The notes: generated by a model not told the origin, from the sequence alone. Counted from the first letter of the stretch, positions 24,565 to 33,775 are shown. The stretch is DNA of 64,000 bases from Elusimicrobiota bacterium (GCA_016218575.1 JACRDN010000017.1:186001-250000), one strand, 5' to 3'. Numbers and translations: made by a program.

Positions 24565-26360
24565 GACGGATTTGGCGGCGGGTCCTGCCCCTGGGCTTGG
24601 GAGCCGCGGCCCTGTGGCCAGCCGGCCCCGGCGGTCCCGGAGGCTTCGACCTCAAACGTTTCGCGGAGCTCCCCGTCCTTCATGCCGGAAGGGTCAAGCC
24701 CCTCGACACCGTGGCCCGCTCCAGCCTCCTCATGATCAAGGGCGGCCAGACCCTCTCCCTCGATGGGCAGCGCGCGAGCGCCACGCGATGGCTCCTGGAA
24801 GCGGCGGCGAGGCCGGAGTCGGCCGACGCGCAGAAGATATTCCGGGTGGATGACCCGGAGCTCTTGGGGCTTATGGGCAAGCCCCAGGGCGGGCCGCGCT
24901 ACCATTCCTTCATAGCTCTCGAGGGGTCTTTTGGCGAGATCTCGGCCCAGGCCGAGAGAGCCGAGAGCCGCCCGGCTTCCGGCCGAAGCCGGTTCCAGGC
25001 GGCGGTGATGAATTTGTCTGAAAGGCTCAAGCTTTACCAAAGCCTCAAGAACACTTTGCGTCCCGAGGACGCGGGAGATTGGCCGGCCGAGATAGCCCGC
25101 TACCGTCTGGCGGCCCCAGCCGCGGCCGCGGCCATCGGCGCCCATATGCGCGGCAAGGCCTTCAAGCGCTCGGATCTGGCCGGGCTCGGGGAATTCTTCG
25201 AGCGCTGTCGCCGCTTGACGCAGGCCGGGGCGTTCCGGCCTCTGCCCCCCTCCGCGGGCTCTCCCGACTGGAGCGATTCCGGAAGCGCGTTTATTCGGGA
25301 GCTCACCGGGGACGCACCCCATCCGGGAGCCGACGCTTATGCCGTCATGCTTGAAGCTTACCGCGCCGGCGACGCTGCCGCCTTCAACCGGGTCTTGGGC
25401 CGCTACCGCGCTTGGCTGGAGGCCGAGCATTACCGGGAGTCCCGCGCGGCCCGCTACGAGGCTTGGTTTAACCGCGCGGAGCCTTTCTACCGGGGGATGA
25501 TCCTGTATTTGGCCGTGTTTCTCCTGGTTTTGGCTTCCTTCATTTTTCGCCCGGAGGCCCTGCGCCTAACGTCGGAGGACCTCCTGTGGCTGGCCTTCGC
25601 CGTGCATTCGGCGGGGCTGGCGTTCCGGATCCTTTTGCAGGGACGGCCTCCGGTGACCAATCTCTATTCCTCCGCCGTGTTCGTGGGTTGGGGAGCCGCG
25701 GCCATGGGGCTCTGTCTCGAGAGGATGTACCGCAACGGCCTTGGCGCGCTCGTGGCCTCGGCCATGGGATTCTCGACCTTGATCATAGCCCACCACCTGG
25801 CCGGCCAAGGAGACACCATCGAGATGATGCGCGCCGTGCTCGACTCAAACTTCTGGCTCGCCACCCACGTGGTGACCATCACGATCGGCTACAGCGCGAT
25901 GTTTTTGGCCTCTGCCTTGGCCCACGTTTTCCTCTTCCGGCGCTGGATGAGAAAGGGCTCCGAGGACGAGGCCCAGGCTCAGCTGGCGTCCATGGTTTAC
26001 GGTACGGTTTGCGCGGGACTCTTCTTCAGCTTCCTGGGCACCGTGCTCGGGGGCATCTGGGCCGACCAGTCCTGGGGCCGCTTCTGGGGTTGGGACCCCA
26101 AGGAGAACGGGGCCCTCTTGATCGTTCTTTGGAGCGCCATCCTGCTCCACGCCCGCTGGGGGGGCTATATCCGCCGCACGGGTGTCAGCGTCATGGCCGT
26201 GTTCGGGGGTGTTGTCACGAGCCTTTCCTGGTTCGGCGTCAACATGCTCGGGGTGGGACTGCACTCCTACGGGTTCATGGAGTCGGCGGTGTTTTGGCTG
26301 GCGGGATTCGCGGGCCTCGAGTTGGGAGTCATGGCTCTGGCCTGGCGCCGGGCCGCCTGA
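24561..26360 (+). CDS. CcsA/CcmF-like heme handling protein with long N-terminal domain
   Basis: 599 aa. The C-terminal ~290 residues are polytopic and contain the tryptophan-rich heme motif WGRFWGWDPKENGALLIVLW and conserved histidines (for example HHLAGQGD, LHARWGG), features of CcsA/CcsB System II heme exporters/synthetases. The first ~300 residues, starting with a signal-like helix, resemble the soluble domain usually found in fused CcsBA proteins. The pairing with ResB upstream shows System II maturation. Overlaps both neighbours by 4 and 1 bp. Confidence 0.88.
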   Translation: MRRIWRRVLPLGLGAAALWPAGPGGPGGFDLKRFAELPVLHAGRVKPLDTVARSSLLMIKGGQTLSLDGQRASATRWLLEAAARPESADAQKIFRVDDPELLGLMGKPQGGPRYHSFIALEGSFGEISAQAERAESRPASGRSRFQAAVMNLSERLKLYQSLKNTLRPEDAGDWPAEIARYRLAAPAAAAAIGAHMRGKAFKRSDLAGLGEFFERCRRLTQAGAFRPLPPSAGSPDWSDSGSAFIRELTGDAPHPGADAYAVMLEAYRAGDAAAFNRVLGRYRAWLEAEHYRESRAARYEAWFNRAEPFYRGMILYLAVFLLVLASFIFRPEALRLTSEDLLWLAFAVHSAGLAFRILLQGRPPVTNLYSSAVFVGWGAAAMGLCLERMYRNGLGALVASAMGFSTLIIAHHLAGQGDTIEMMRAVLDSNFWLATHVVTITIGYSAMFLASALAHVFLFRRWMRKGSEDEAQAQLASMVYGTVCAGLFFSFLGTVLGGIWADQSWGRFWGWDPKENGALLIVLWSAILLHARWGGYIRRTGVSVMAVFGGVVTSLSWFGVNMLGVGLHSYGFMESAVFWLAGFAGLELGVMALAWRRAA

Positions 26361-27733
26361 TGTCACGGGTCGCGGCGGTGGTCGGGGGCGGGATCGCCGG
26401 GCTTTCGGCGGCGTACCGCCTCCAAGAGCGCTCCCGCGCCCTCGAGGTCGTCTTGCTCGAGGCCGGCGGCCGCCTGGGCGGCAAGATTCTTACCGAGAAG
26501 GCCGAGGGTCTCGCGATCGAGGCGGGCCCTGACTCCTTCATCACGGCCAAGCCCCAGGCCTTGGAGCTCGTCCGCGAGCTCGGTTTGGAGCGCCGGCTTC
26601 TGCCCTCGAGCCGAGACCAGAGCACGGTCTACGTCTATGTCCGGGGAAAGCTCCGCCCCCTGCCGGAGGGCCTGATGCTTATGGCGCCCTCCCGGATACT
26701 GCCCTTCCTTGGCTCGGACCTTCTGACCTGGGGCGGCAAGCTGCGCGTGGGCCTCGATTTTCTGCTGCCGCGCGGACCCGAGGGGGACGTCTCGTTGGGG
26801 GCGTTCGCGCGCCGGCGCTTCGGCGGGGAGGCCCTGCGCGTCATCGTCGAGCCGGTCATGGCCGGCATCTACGCGGCCGACGTCGAGGAACTGAGCCTCA
26901 AGAGCTCGTTTCCGCAGTTCGCGGCGCTGGAGAAGCAATACCGGAGCGTGATCCGGGGCCTGCGGCGGCGCGCGCCGGCCGCCCCGGCGCCCTCGGGGCT
27001 CACGATGTTCACGACCTTGGCCGGAGGCCTTTCCGAGCTTACCGAGGCCCTGGCCCGGCGCCTCAAGCCCGGGTCGGTTCGGCTCGGCTCCGGGGTCGTC
27101 CGCATCGAGCCGCGGGGGGGGCGCTACCGCCTGGGGCTTTCTGGCGGCGGTTTCCTCGACGCCGACGCGGTCATCGCCACGACGGCATCATGGCAGACGG
27201 CCAAGCTCGTCAGGGGCTTTGATCCTGGCTTGGCCGAGGTTTTGGAGGAGATACCCTTCGCCTCCACCGCGACCGTGACCTTGGCTTACGAAGCCCAATC
27301 CCTGGACATTCCCAGCGGTTTCGGCTTCGTGGTGGCCCGGGGGGAAGCTCAAGCCGTGGCCGCAGCCACGTTCTCGTCAGCTAAATTCCCGGGCCGGGCT
27401 CCGGCGGGGACGACCCTCATCCGGTGTTTTTTGGGCGGAGCCGGGCGGGAGGGGCCGCTGAGGGGCTCGGACGAGGAGCTCGCGATCAAAGTTCGGCAAG
27501 ACCTGGGGAGAATCCTGGGACTCGGAACCGAGCCGATTTTAACCCGCGTCTACCGCTGGACGCGGGGCAATCCGCAGTACACCGTGGGGCACGAGGAGCG
27601 CTTAAAGCGGATCGCCGGGCATTTGGAGCGCCATCCCGGCCTGGCGCTGGCCGGGGCCTCCTATCGCGGGATCGGCATCCCCGACTGCATCGCCAGCGCC
27701 TACGCCGCCGCCGAGCTCGTGCTGGACGAATAG
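26360..27733 (+). CDS. hemY: Protoporphyrinogen/coproporphyrinogen oxidase (HemY/HemG family)
   Basis: 457 aa FAD-dependent oxidase. N-terminal dinucleotide-binding motif VVGGGIAGLSAAYRLQE, FAD motif EAGGRLGGKI and substrate region GPDSFITAKP; the C-terminal end ASYRGIGIPDCIASAYAAAE is highly conserved in this family. Converts protoporphyrinogen IX or coproporphyrinogen III to the porphyrin in heme synthesis. Its last 132 bp overlap the tail of the convergent heme A synthase gene. The start is the TGATG overlap with ccsA. Confidence 0.92.
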   Translation: MSRVAAVVGGGIAGLSAAYRLQERSRALEVVLLEAGGRLGGKILTEKAEGLAIEAGPDSFITAKPQALELVRELGLERRLLPSSRDQSTVYVYVRGKLRPLPEGLMLMAPSRILPFLGSDLLTWGGKLRVGLDFLLPRGPEGDVSLGAFARRRFGGEALRVIVEPVMAGIYAADVEELSLKSSFPQFAALEKQYRSVIRGLRRRAPAAPAPSGLTMFTTLAGGLSELTEALARRLKPGSVRLGSGVVRIEPRGGRYRLGLSGGGFLDADAVIATTASWQTAKLVRGFDPGLAEVLEEIPFASTATVTLAYEAQSLDIPSGFGFVVARGEAQAVAAATFSSAKFPGRAPAGTTLIRCFLGGAGREGPLRGSDEELAIKVRQDLGRILGLGTEPILTRVYRWTRGNPQYTVGHEERLKRIAGHLERHPGLALAGASYRGIGIPDCIASAYAAAELVLDE

Positions 27734-28705
27734 GGCCGCTGTTAGGAGGATCAGGGCTCCCGCCTGGTGTGCTGCGCCCAGGGCCGTCGGCACCTTGAGG
27801 ATAAGGGTCGCCGCGCCGAGCCCCAACTGCAGGGCCGTCGCCCCCAGAAGGCACAGCAAGCCGAGCCGAGCCCGCCTCGAGCGGCCTACGGCCAAGCCTC
27901 GGAGGCAGAAGGCCGTAAGCGTCGCCCCGGTCAGGCCTGCCAGGAGGCGGTGGTCGAATTGGACGGTCACCACGTTCTCGAAGAGGTTAAGGACGAACGG
28001 CTCCAGAGAGTTCATGGCTGGGGGAATCCAATAGCCGGCCATGCGCGGAAAGGTGTTGAAGACGAACCCGGCCTTGAGTCCCGCCACCAGCCCGCCCGAC
28101 GCGATGGTGAAGAGGACCATCAGCGTGATGGCGGCTCCGGCAAACCTGGTCTTCCGGGGGATTATATTTTCGCGCGGAAAAAGAAGATCCAGGGCCGTCC
28201 AAAGCATGGCTGAGTAGAGCAGGCACGCGGTCAAGAGATGGGCCGTGAGGCGGTATTGGCTCACCCGCGGCTCGGCCGCGAGCCCGCTTTTGACCATGAA
28301 CCAGCCGAGCGCTCCCTGGGCGGCCCAAAGAAGCGCCAAGGCGGCGAGCCTCGCCGCCAGGCCTGGCGTGAGCCGCCGCCGGATCAGGAGATAGATCAAG
28401 GGTAGGGCGAAAACCAGACCGGCCAGGCGCGCCAGGAGGCGGTGGGCGTACTCCATCCAGAAAATGGACTTGAAGGACTTCAAGTCCATTCCAGCGTTAA
28501 CCTCCAGATACTCCGGCGTTTTTTTATAGGAGGTAAACGCATCCTCCCATTGGGCGGAGTTCAACGGGGGCAACGCGCCCATGACCGGTTTCCACTCCAC
28601 GATGGACAGCCCCGAGTGGGTGAGGCGCGTGACACCTCCTTGGACGAGGATGGCGAAGACCAAGGCGCAGCAGGCCAGAAGCCAGGCGGCTATTTTCTTG
28701 TTCAT
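27602..28705 (-). CDS. ctaA: Heme A synthase (CtaA/Cox15)
   Basis: 367 aa with about eight membrane helices. Histidine ligands are in EYAHRLLARLAG, RLTAHLLTA, FDHRLLAGLTG and ALGAAHQAGAL, the four conserved sites of CtaA. Converts heme O to heme A for aa3/ba3 oxidases. No oxidase genes are in the window, so a heme A oxidase is implied elsewhere. The C-terminal ~44 residues (after QHELGGGV) run antisense through the conserved end of HemY and look like read-through beyond a normal CtaA terminus. Confidence 0.9.
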   Translation of the reverse strand: MNKKIAAWLLACCALVFAILVQGGVTRLTHSGLSIVEWKPVMGALPPLNSAQWEDAFTSYKKTPEYLEVNAGMDLKSFKSIFWMEYAHRLLARLAGLVFALPLIYLLIRRRLTPGLAARLAALALLWAAQGALGWFMVKSGLAAEPRVSQYRLTAHLLTACLLYSAMLWTALDLLFPRENIIPRKTRFAGAAITLMVLFTIASGGLVAGLKAGFVFNTFPRMAGYWIPPAMNSLEPFVLNLFENVVTVQFDHRLLAGLTGATLTAFCLRGLAVGRSRRARLGLLCLLGATALQLGLGAATLILKVPTALGAAHQAGALILLTAALFVQHELGGGVGAGDAVGDADPAIGGPGQRQAGMALQMPGDPL

Positions 28706-28720
28706 GGCCCTGTTATAGAC

Positions 28721-28735
28721 GCAACGATGCGGCCT
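28721..28735 (-). promoter_or_regulatory. Putative sigma-54 -24/-12 promoter for ctaA
   Basis: Read on the minus strand: AGGCCGCATCGTTGC, GG-N10-GC. Occupies the 29-bp gap between cbiX and ctaA; expected start near 28709, 4 nt before the ctaA ATG at 28705. Confidence 0.6.
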
Positions 28736-29250
28736 TAAAGCGGCTGGATTTCGGATTGGGCGCGGCGCACCTCGCCGCCCAGCATGCGCGCCACGGCCCC
28801 GAGGTCGAAGGGCCAGGCGTAGCGGATTCTCGCCCGAGGGTGCAGACTTTTAAGCCTCCTCAAAATCGCGGGGATCTCATGCTCGCTGTGGGAGCCGCCG
28901 CGGGTGTACATGGTCGAGATGACGGTGATTTCCGCAATGCCTTCCGACAGGGCCTGGGCGAAGGCCTCCGCGAGGCTGGGCCGGCAGAACTCGTTGTAGG
29001 CCGCCCACAGGCGCCAGCCGGGAAGCTCGGCTGCGAGGCGCTCCAAGACGGCCTCGAGGCCCGCTTTGTAGGGATCGTTCTCGGGCGTGCGCGGCCAAGA
29101 GCGGATCCGGGCGTCGAGCTCCCGGAATCTCGCGGAGGGCGCGGCCTTGGATCTGGCTTCCTCGCGTTTGAGCTCGCTCACGAGCTCGGGGGGAAAATCC
29201 GCCGGGATCCCGCCGTGGCCGACCAAGATGACTGCCTGAGGGCTGCTCAT
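28735..29250 (-). CDS. CbiX/SirB-type sirohydrochlorin chelatase family
   Basis: 171 aa single-domain CbiX-like protein. N-terminal metal-binding motif ILVGHGG (active histidine) and MYTRGGSHSEHEIP match the chelatase family that inserts Co or Fe into sirohydrochlorin. Located upstream of ctaA and near hemY on the other strand. With no hemH in view it might act in heme or siroheme formation; this is inference and the metal and substrate are undetermined. Its -10 box gives a nearly leaderless start. Confidence 0.8.
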   Translation of the reverse strand: MSSPQAVILVGHGGIPADFPPELVSELKREEARSKAAPSARFRELDARIRSWPRTPENDPYKAGLEAVLERLAAELPGWRLWAAYNEFCRPSLAEAFAQALSEGIAEITVISTMYTRGGSHSEHEIPAILRRLKSLHPRARIRYAWPFDLGAVARMLGGEVRRAQSEIQPL

Positions 29251-29258
29251 TACGAGTC

Positions 29259-29264
29259 ATTATA
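29259..29264 (-). promoter_or_regulatory. -10 element of cbiX-like gene
   Basis: Perfect TATAAT on the minus strand; start expected near 29252, two bases before the ATG at 29250. No good -35 at 17 bp. Confidence 0.5.
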
Positions 29265-29302
29265 GGAAATCGTCCGCTCTTGAGGGATTTTTCTCCGCGT
29301 TT

Positions 29303-29317
29303 TGGCAGTAGCGTTGC
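29303..29317 (+). promoter_or_regulatory. Putative sigma-54 -24/-12 promoter for HCO-I-like gene
   Basis: TGGCAGTAGCGTTGC, GG-N10-GC. Expected start near 29329, five bases before the ATG at 29334. Confidence 0.65.
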
Positions 29318-29333
29318 GGTTGGACAGTAGTCC

Positions 29334-30668
29334 ATGCATCCCATCGACGACGCCGCCCAGAAGCTGCGCGCCGCCCCGAGCGCTCGCGCCGAGGCGCGGC
29401 CTCCGGGCCCGCCGCGCTGGCTGGTCCTGGGGCACTTCGCCTTCGCGGCCGCGGCCTTCTGGGTCTTCTCGGCGGGCTTTTTCCTCGGGGCTCCGAGAAT
29501 GGTCGGGCTCGACTTCGACGCCCGCTGGGTCCTGGGCTTGGTCCACGCCTTGACCTTGGGCTGGATCGCGATGATTTTGCTGGGGTCCTTGCTCCAGATG
29601 GCCTCCTCCCACGGTGGAACCGCGCTTTACCGCCCGGGCTTGGCTACGGCGGCCTGGGTTCTTCTGGGCGGGGGAGCATGCGCCTTTACGGGGCTTCTCT
29701 GGGCGGGTTCGGACCGGTATTGGCTGGGTGCTGCGGCGGCCGCGGCGGGGATACTGCTTTACCTCATCGTCCTCGGCCGGACCATGGCGCGCGCCACCCG
29801 CCGCGACGTGACCTTTTGGCACTTCGCCAACGCTTTAGCCTACCTGGGTCTGCTGGCGGGGGCGGGGTTGGCCTTGGCTTATGACAAGCAGCGCGGCGTT
29901 CTCCTTCCCAACCCCGACGGAGCCCTCGTGGCCCATGTCCACCTGGCCTTGGTGGGCTGGGTGTCTTTGTCCATCGCCGGGGCCTCGTACCGGCTGGTTC
30001 CGGCCGTCGCCGCATACCGCTCCCACTCGATCTGGCCAAGCCGGGTGATGCTCGTTTTGATCAACCTCGGTCTCCTGGGCCTGGCCGCGGACGGCGTCTT
30101 GGGCCGCCTCTCTTGGCAGCCGTTGTGGGCGGTTCTGCTTTGCGCCGCATATGCGCTGTACGCCTGGCAGGCCTTGCGCGGCCCCCAGCCTCCAGTGAGC
30201 CCCTCTGCCGTTCTTACTTACGTGGCCCTGGCGGGGGGCGGGCTCTGGGCTGGGCTCGGCCTGTCTCTCTCGTTCGGGTATCTTTTCCCGGAGACCGGAA
30301 GGGCCGCCTACGTGTTCGCCGCGGCGGTGGGCTGGATCACGCCCCATATCCTGGCTCAGCTTCACAAGATCCTCCCTTTCCTCGTTTGGCTCATATTGTC
30401 CGGGAAGATCCCCCAGGAGAGCCTCCCGGCCTGGGATGAGCTGGGCTGCCCCAAGGCGGCCTGGCTCCAGGCCATTCTCCTCGCGGCCGCGGTCGCGGTC
30501 GGGACTGTCGGGTTCTTGCGCGACAGCGCCTGGCTGCTGCGCTCGTGCGGGGGGCTTCTTTTGGGCTGCGCCACGGCCTATCTGGCCTGGCTCGTCAAGA
30601 TCTTCTCTTATCTCGTCCCTCATTTGAGGAGCTTGCGGGAGGGCGGGGCTTGCCCTTTGGCGCGCTGA
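29334..30668 (+). CDS. Multi-spanning protein related to heme-copper oxidase subunit I
   Basis: 444 aa with about twelve membrane segments. The segments GLVHALTLGWIAMI, VAHVHLALVGWVSLSIAGASYRLVP and ITPHILAQLHKILPFLVWL carry conserved histidines in positions typical of the subunit I/NnrS-like superfamily, but the full set of ligands for a heme-copper centre is not evident. Proteins of this kind are often found with nos and NO-related genes. It could be a quinol/NO-related or heme-binding protein. It precedes the Rrf2-nos region and has a sigma-54-type promoter of its own. Confidence 0.7.
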   Translation: MHPIDDAAQKLRAAPSARAEARPPGPPRWLVLGHFAFAAAAFWVFSAGFFLGAPRMVGLDFDARWVLGLVHALTLGWIAMILLGSLLQMASSHGGTALYRPGLATAAWVLLGGGACAFTGLLWAGSDRYWLGAAAAAAGILLYLIVLGRTMARATRRDVTFWHFANALAYLGLLAGAGLALAYDKQRGVLLPNPDGALVAHVHLALVGWVSLSIAGASYRLVPAVAAYRSHSIWPSRVMLVLINLGLLGLAADGVLGRLSWQPLWAVLLCAAYALYAWQALRGPQPPVSPSAVLTYVALAGGGLWAGLGLSLSFGYLFPETGRAAYVFAAAVGWITPHILAQLHKILPFLVWLILSGKIPQESLPAWDELGCPKAAWLQAILLAAAVAVGTVGFLRDSAWLLRSCGGLLLGCATAYLAWLVKIFSYLVPHLRSLREGGACPLAR

Positions 30669-30669
30669 G

Positions 30670-30684
30670 TGGCTATTTTGTTGC
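30670..30684 (+). promoter_or_regulatory. Putative sigma-54 -24/-12 promoter for rrf2-nos operon
   Basis: TGGCTATTTTGTTGC, GG-N10-GC. Expected start near 30696, 4 nt before the ATG at 30700; the alternative ATG at 30688 would then lie upstream of transcription. Confidence 0.65.
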
Positions 30685-30699
30685 TACATGGTTAAATAT

Positions 30700-31164
30700 A
30701 TGTTTAAGGCCAATTCCGGAAAAAATGCCGTGGAATTGCGGTTCTTGTTCCTGAGCCCGGCCTCTCGCCAGGCTCTCCTGGGGATGCGGGCCGTGGCTTT
30801 GGGTCGCGGCCCCAGCCGCTACCAACTGGTCCGGGAGGCCGCCGGCAGGGCCGGCCTTCCCGGAAATGCCTTGGCCAAGATATTCCAGAGGCTGGCCCGA
30901 CACCGGCTGCTGCTATCGCAGAGAGGGCCGGGGGGGGGCTATGCATTGGCACGCCCCGCCCGCGAGATTTTTCTGACGGAAATATTGCGAGCCGTGCAGG
31001 ACGTGGTGCCGGGAGGCAGGCATTGCCTGCTCGGCAACCGGCTGTGCGGCGAGGACGGCTTCTGCCTGATTCACAACGTCATCATCAAGGCGGATCAGTT
31101 GGTGCTGGACGCATTCAGCAGCCTGACGCTCTCGGATTTGGCCAAGAGCGGCGGGTGGCGGTAA
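30700..31164 (+). CDS. Rrf2-family (NsrR-like) Fe-S regulator
   Basis: 154 aa from ATG 30700, chosen because the promoter element predicts a start just before it. Winged-helix region about 20-90 (GLPGNALAKIFQRLARHRLLLSQRGPGGGYALARP) and three cysteines at C109, C116 and C122 (spacing x6, x5) in the usual Fe-S position of IscR/NsrR. Probably senses NO or redox state through a [4Fe-4S] or [2Fe-2S] cluster. First gene of the nos transcription unit, 22 bp before a cytochrome c gene. Confidence 0.85.
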   Translation: MFKANSGKNAVELRFLFLSPASRQALLGMRAVALGRGPSRYQLVREAAGRAGLPGNALAKIFQRLARHRLLLSQRGPGGGYALARPAREIFLTEILRAVQDVVPGGRHCLLGNRLCGEDGFCLIHNVIIKADQLVLDAFSSLTLSDLAKSGGWR

Positions 31165-31186
31165 GTGGCGGTAAACGGAGGAGAGC

Positions 31187-31771
31187 ATGAGCATTCGCGT
31201 ATATGACGGAGCCATAAAAAGCGCTAAAGCGGCGGGACTGGCGGTTTTGGGCCTGGCTGCGGCGGTGGGGCTGGGCTTGGCCCAGACCGGGCAAGCCCCG
31301 ACCTCGGCCACCAAGGATTCGAGCCTGTATCCCAACGACTTCGGACCGGCCGAGATAGACGTGTCCTCCTATCCCAAGGAGCAGCGCCAGGGCTACCGGG
31401 ACATGGTCTTCAAATGCGCCGCTTGCCACACCCCGGCCCGGCCCATCAACGCGCAATTCCTGGAGCTTACGGAGGAGGAGGAGCGCAAGGCCAAGAAGGA
31501 GGATCCCGAGCTGTTCAAGGACGAGAAGCTCGTGAAGGTCGAGGAAAAGCTATGGTCGCGCTACATTAAGCGCATGATGGCCAAGCCAGGCTGCCCGGTG
31601 AGCGCCAAGGACGGCAGCGCCAAACGTATCTACGACTTCCTCGTGTATGACTCCAAGTTCCGCAAGATGGGGGAGAACGGCAAGGCCTTCCGCAAGATGC
31701 GGTCGGGGCTCCTCGACGACTTCAAGAAGAAGCACAAGGACGTCTACGACAAGCTGTACGTGGAGAAATAG
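31187..31771 (+). CDS. Exported monoheme cytochrome c (nos cluster; paralogue of 15587-16093)
   Basis: 194 aa. Signal sequence up to about residue 32, one heme site CAACH near residue 80 within IDVSSYPKEQRQGY...CAACHTPARPIN. This block is shared with the cytochrome at 15587-16093; here the region after the heme carries an additional acidic/lysine-rich stretch (ELTEEEERKAKKEDPELFKD). Likely periplasmic electron donor to NosZ or to its maturation. Shine-Dalgarno GGAGGAG ahead of ATG and only 9 bp to nosZ. Confidence 0.85.
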   Translation: MSIRVYDGAIKSAKAAGLAVLGLAAAVGLGLAQTGQAPTSATKDSSLYPNDFGPAEIDVSSYPKEQRQGYRDMVFKCAACHTPARPINAQFLELTEEEERKAKKEDPELFKDEKLVKVEEKLWSRYIKRMMAKPGCPVSAKDGSAKRIYDFLVYDSKFRKMGENGKAFRKMRSGLLDDFKKKHKDVYDKLYVEK

Positions 31772-31780
31772 GAGAATCCA

Positions 31781-33775
31781 ATGAACAAGATATTAAAAAC
31801 CGCGGGCCTGGCCCTGGCCGCCGTAGCCGCCGCTTTGGCGGCGGGAGAGCTCGGGGGAAAGAATCTCCTCGCGCAATTGGGCGGAGGGATGGGGCCGGCC
31901 CTGGAGGGCATCATCAAGACGCGGGAGCTCTCCCCGGACGACGTCGAGGCCGCGCTCAAGACCTACGTCCCGCCGGGGTCCTACGACGAATTCCTGCTCT
32001 TCGCCTCTGGCGGGCAGGCCGGCAACGTGGAGGTCCTGGGAGTGCCTTCCATGCGCCTCATCAAAAACATCCCCGTCTTCTCGCCTGACTCCTGGCAGGG
32101 CTACGGGGTCGGCGACGACGAAAGCCGCCGGCTCTTCGGCCAAGGCAAGGCCGCGGGCATGGTGCAGACTTGGGGAGATGTCCATCACCCGGCCCTGAGC
32201 CTGACCGACGGCTCCTATGACGGGCAATTCCTCTTCGCCAACGACAAGGCCAACGGCCGCATCGGAGTGGTGGACCTGCGCGACTTCCGGGTCAAGCAAA
32301 TCGTCAAGAACCCGCTCACCGCGACCAACCACTGCGGCGCCAAGCTGACCGAGAACACGGAGTATTACGTCGAGGGGGCGCAATTCGGCACGCCCCTTCC
32401 CTTCACCCAGTACGCGCCCCTGGAGCGCTACAAGGAGGACTACCGGGGCCTGGTGACCTTCTGGCCCTTCAACCGGGCCGAGGGGCGGCTGGAGCAGGCC
32501 AAGAGCTTCACCATAGAGCTGCCTCCTTATTACCAGGACCTGGGCGGCATGGGCAAGAGGGCGAGCCACGGCTGGGTGTTCATCAACACCTACAACTCAG
32601 AGCTGGCCACCCCCGATGCCTTGAAGGGCAAGCCTCCCATGGAGGTGGCCGCCTCCCAGCGGGAGATGGACTACCTGCATATCCTGCACTGGAAGCGCGC
32701 CGAGGAGCTTTTGGCCAAGGGCGAGCTCAAATACAAGATGATCGCGGGCATGAAGGTGGTCCCGATCGAGGAAGCCGTGGCCAAGAAGATATTGTTCCAG
32801 GCCGCCGAGCCCAAGAGCCCCCACGGCTCTGACGTGACCCCGGACGGGCGCTTCATCGTCGTGAGCGGAAAGCTCGACCCCCACGTCACGGTATTCAGCT
32901 TCGATAAGATCATGAAGGCGATCGCGGCCGGGAAATTCGAGGCCAAGGACCCCTACGGCATTCCCGTCCTTCCCTTCAAGGACGTGGTCGAGACCCAGGT
33001 CGAGGTGGGCCTGGGGCCGCTCCACACGGAGTACGACGACAAGGGCTACGCCTACACTTCGATGTTCCTCGACTCTGCGATCAACAAATGGTCGCTCGAC
33101 AAGCCGGCGGGAGGGGAAAAGCCGTGGTCCATGGTCCAGTCCCTACCGGTCCATTACAATACCGGCCACCTCGTGGTCGCGGGCGGAGACACGGTCAAGC
33201 CCTTCGGCAGATACCTGGTGAGCCTCAACAAGTGGTCCTTGGATCGGGCCCTGCCGGTCGGGCCCCTGCACCCCCAGAACCTCCAGCTCATCGACATCAG
33301 CGGACCGCAGATGAAGCTCTTGAGCGACACCCCGGTGGTGGGAGAGCCCCACTACGCGGTGATGGCCCCGGCCAAGCTCTTCAAGCCCTGGAAGGTCTAT
33401 CCGGAGGTGGGCTACAGCGCGCTGACGCGCAAGGTGAGCCCCACCCGTACCGAGCCGGGCAAGGAGCGCGTGGTCAGGAGCGGCAAGGACGTCCATGTCT
33501 TCATGACGGCCATACGCAGCCGCTTCATCCCGGACCGCGTGGACCTGCGTCAGGGCGACCGCGTCCACCTGCACGTCACCAACGTCGAGAGGGCCGAGGA
33601 CGCCACCCATGGCTTCGCCCTGTCGGCTCACAACATCAACCTCTCCATGGATCCCGGCGCCACGGTGGACGTGAACTTCACGGCTGACCGGGCTGGGGTG
33701 TTCCCGTTCTACTGCAGCGAGTTCTGCTCGGCGCTGCACATGGAGATGATGGGGTATCTCACGGTCAAGAAATGA
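31781..33775 (+). CDS. nosZ: Nitrous oxide reductase, clade II (Sec-exported)
   Basis: 664 aa. Reduces N2O to N2 in the periplasm with CuA and CuZ centres. N-terminal signal peptide has no twin-arginine motif ([21 protein letters not shown]), the mark of clade II NosZ. CuZ-side motif DVHHPALS and the propeller repeats fill most of the protein; the C-terminal cupredoxin CuA site is FPFYCSEFCSALHMEMMGYL with preceding histidine in DATHGFALSAHNI. Length is typical. ATGA overlap with the next gene. The presence of nosZ without nir or nor in the window suggests N2O respiration, possibly from external N2O. Confidence 0.97.
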   Translation: MNKILKTAGLALAAVAAALAAGELGGKNLLAQLGGGMGPALEGIIKTRELSPDDVEAALKTYVPPGSYDEFLLFASGGQAGNVEVLGVPSMRLIKNIPVFSPDSWQGYGVGDDESRRLFGQGKAAGMVQTWGDVHHPALSLTDGSYDGQFLFANDKANGRIGVVDLRDFRVKQIVKNPLTATNHCGAKLTENTEYYVEGAQFGTPLPFTQYAPLERYKEDYRGLVTFWPFNRAEGRLEQAKSFTIELPPYYQDLGGMGKRASHGWVFINTYNSELATPDALKGKPPMEVAASQREMDYLHILHWKRAEELLAKGELKYKMIAGMKVVPIEEAVAKKILFQAAEPKSPHGSDVTPDGRFIVVSGKLDPHVTVFSFDKIMKAIAAGKFEAKDPYGIPVLPFKDVVETQVEVGLGPLHTEYDDKGYAYTSMFLDSAINKWSLDKPAGGEKPWSMVQSLPVHYNTGHLVVAGGDTVKPFGRYLVSLNKWSLDRALPVGPLHPQNLQLIDISGPQMKLLSDTPVVGEPHYAVMAPAKLFKPWKVYPEVGYSALTRKVSPTRTEPGKERVVRSGKDVHVFMTAIRSRFIPDRVDLRQGDRVHLHVTNVERAEDATHGFALSAHNINLSMDPGATVDVNFTADRAGVFPFYCSEFCSALHMEMMGYLTVKK

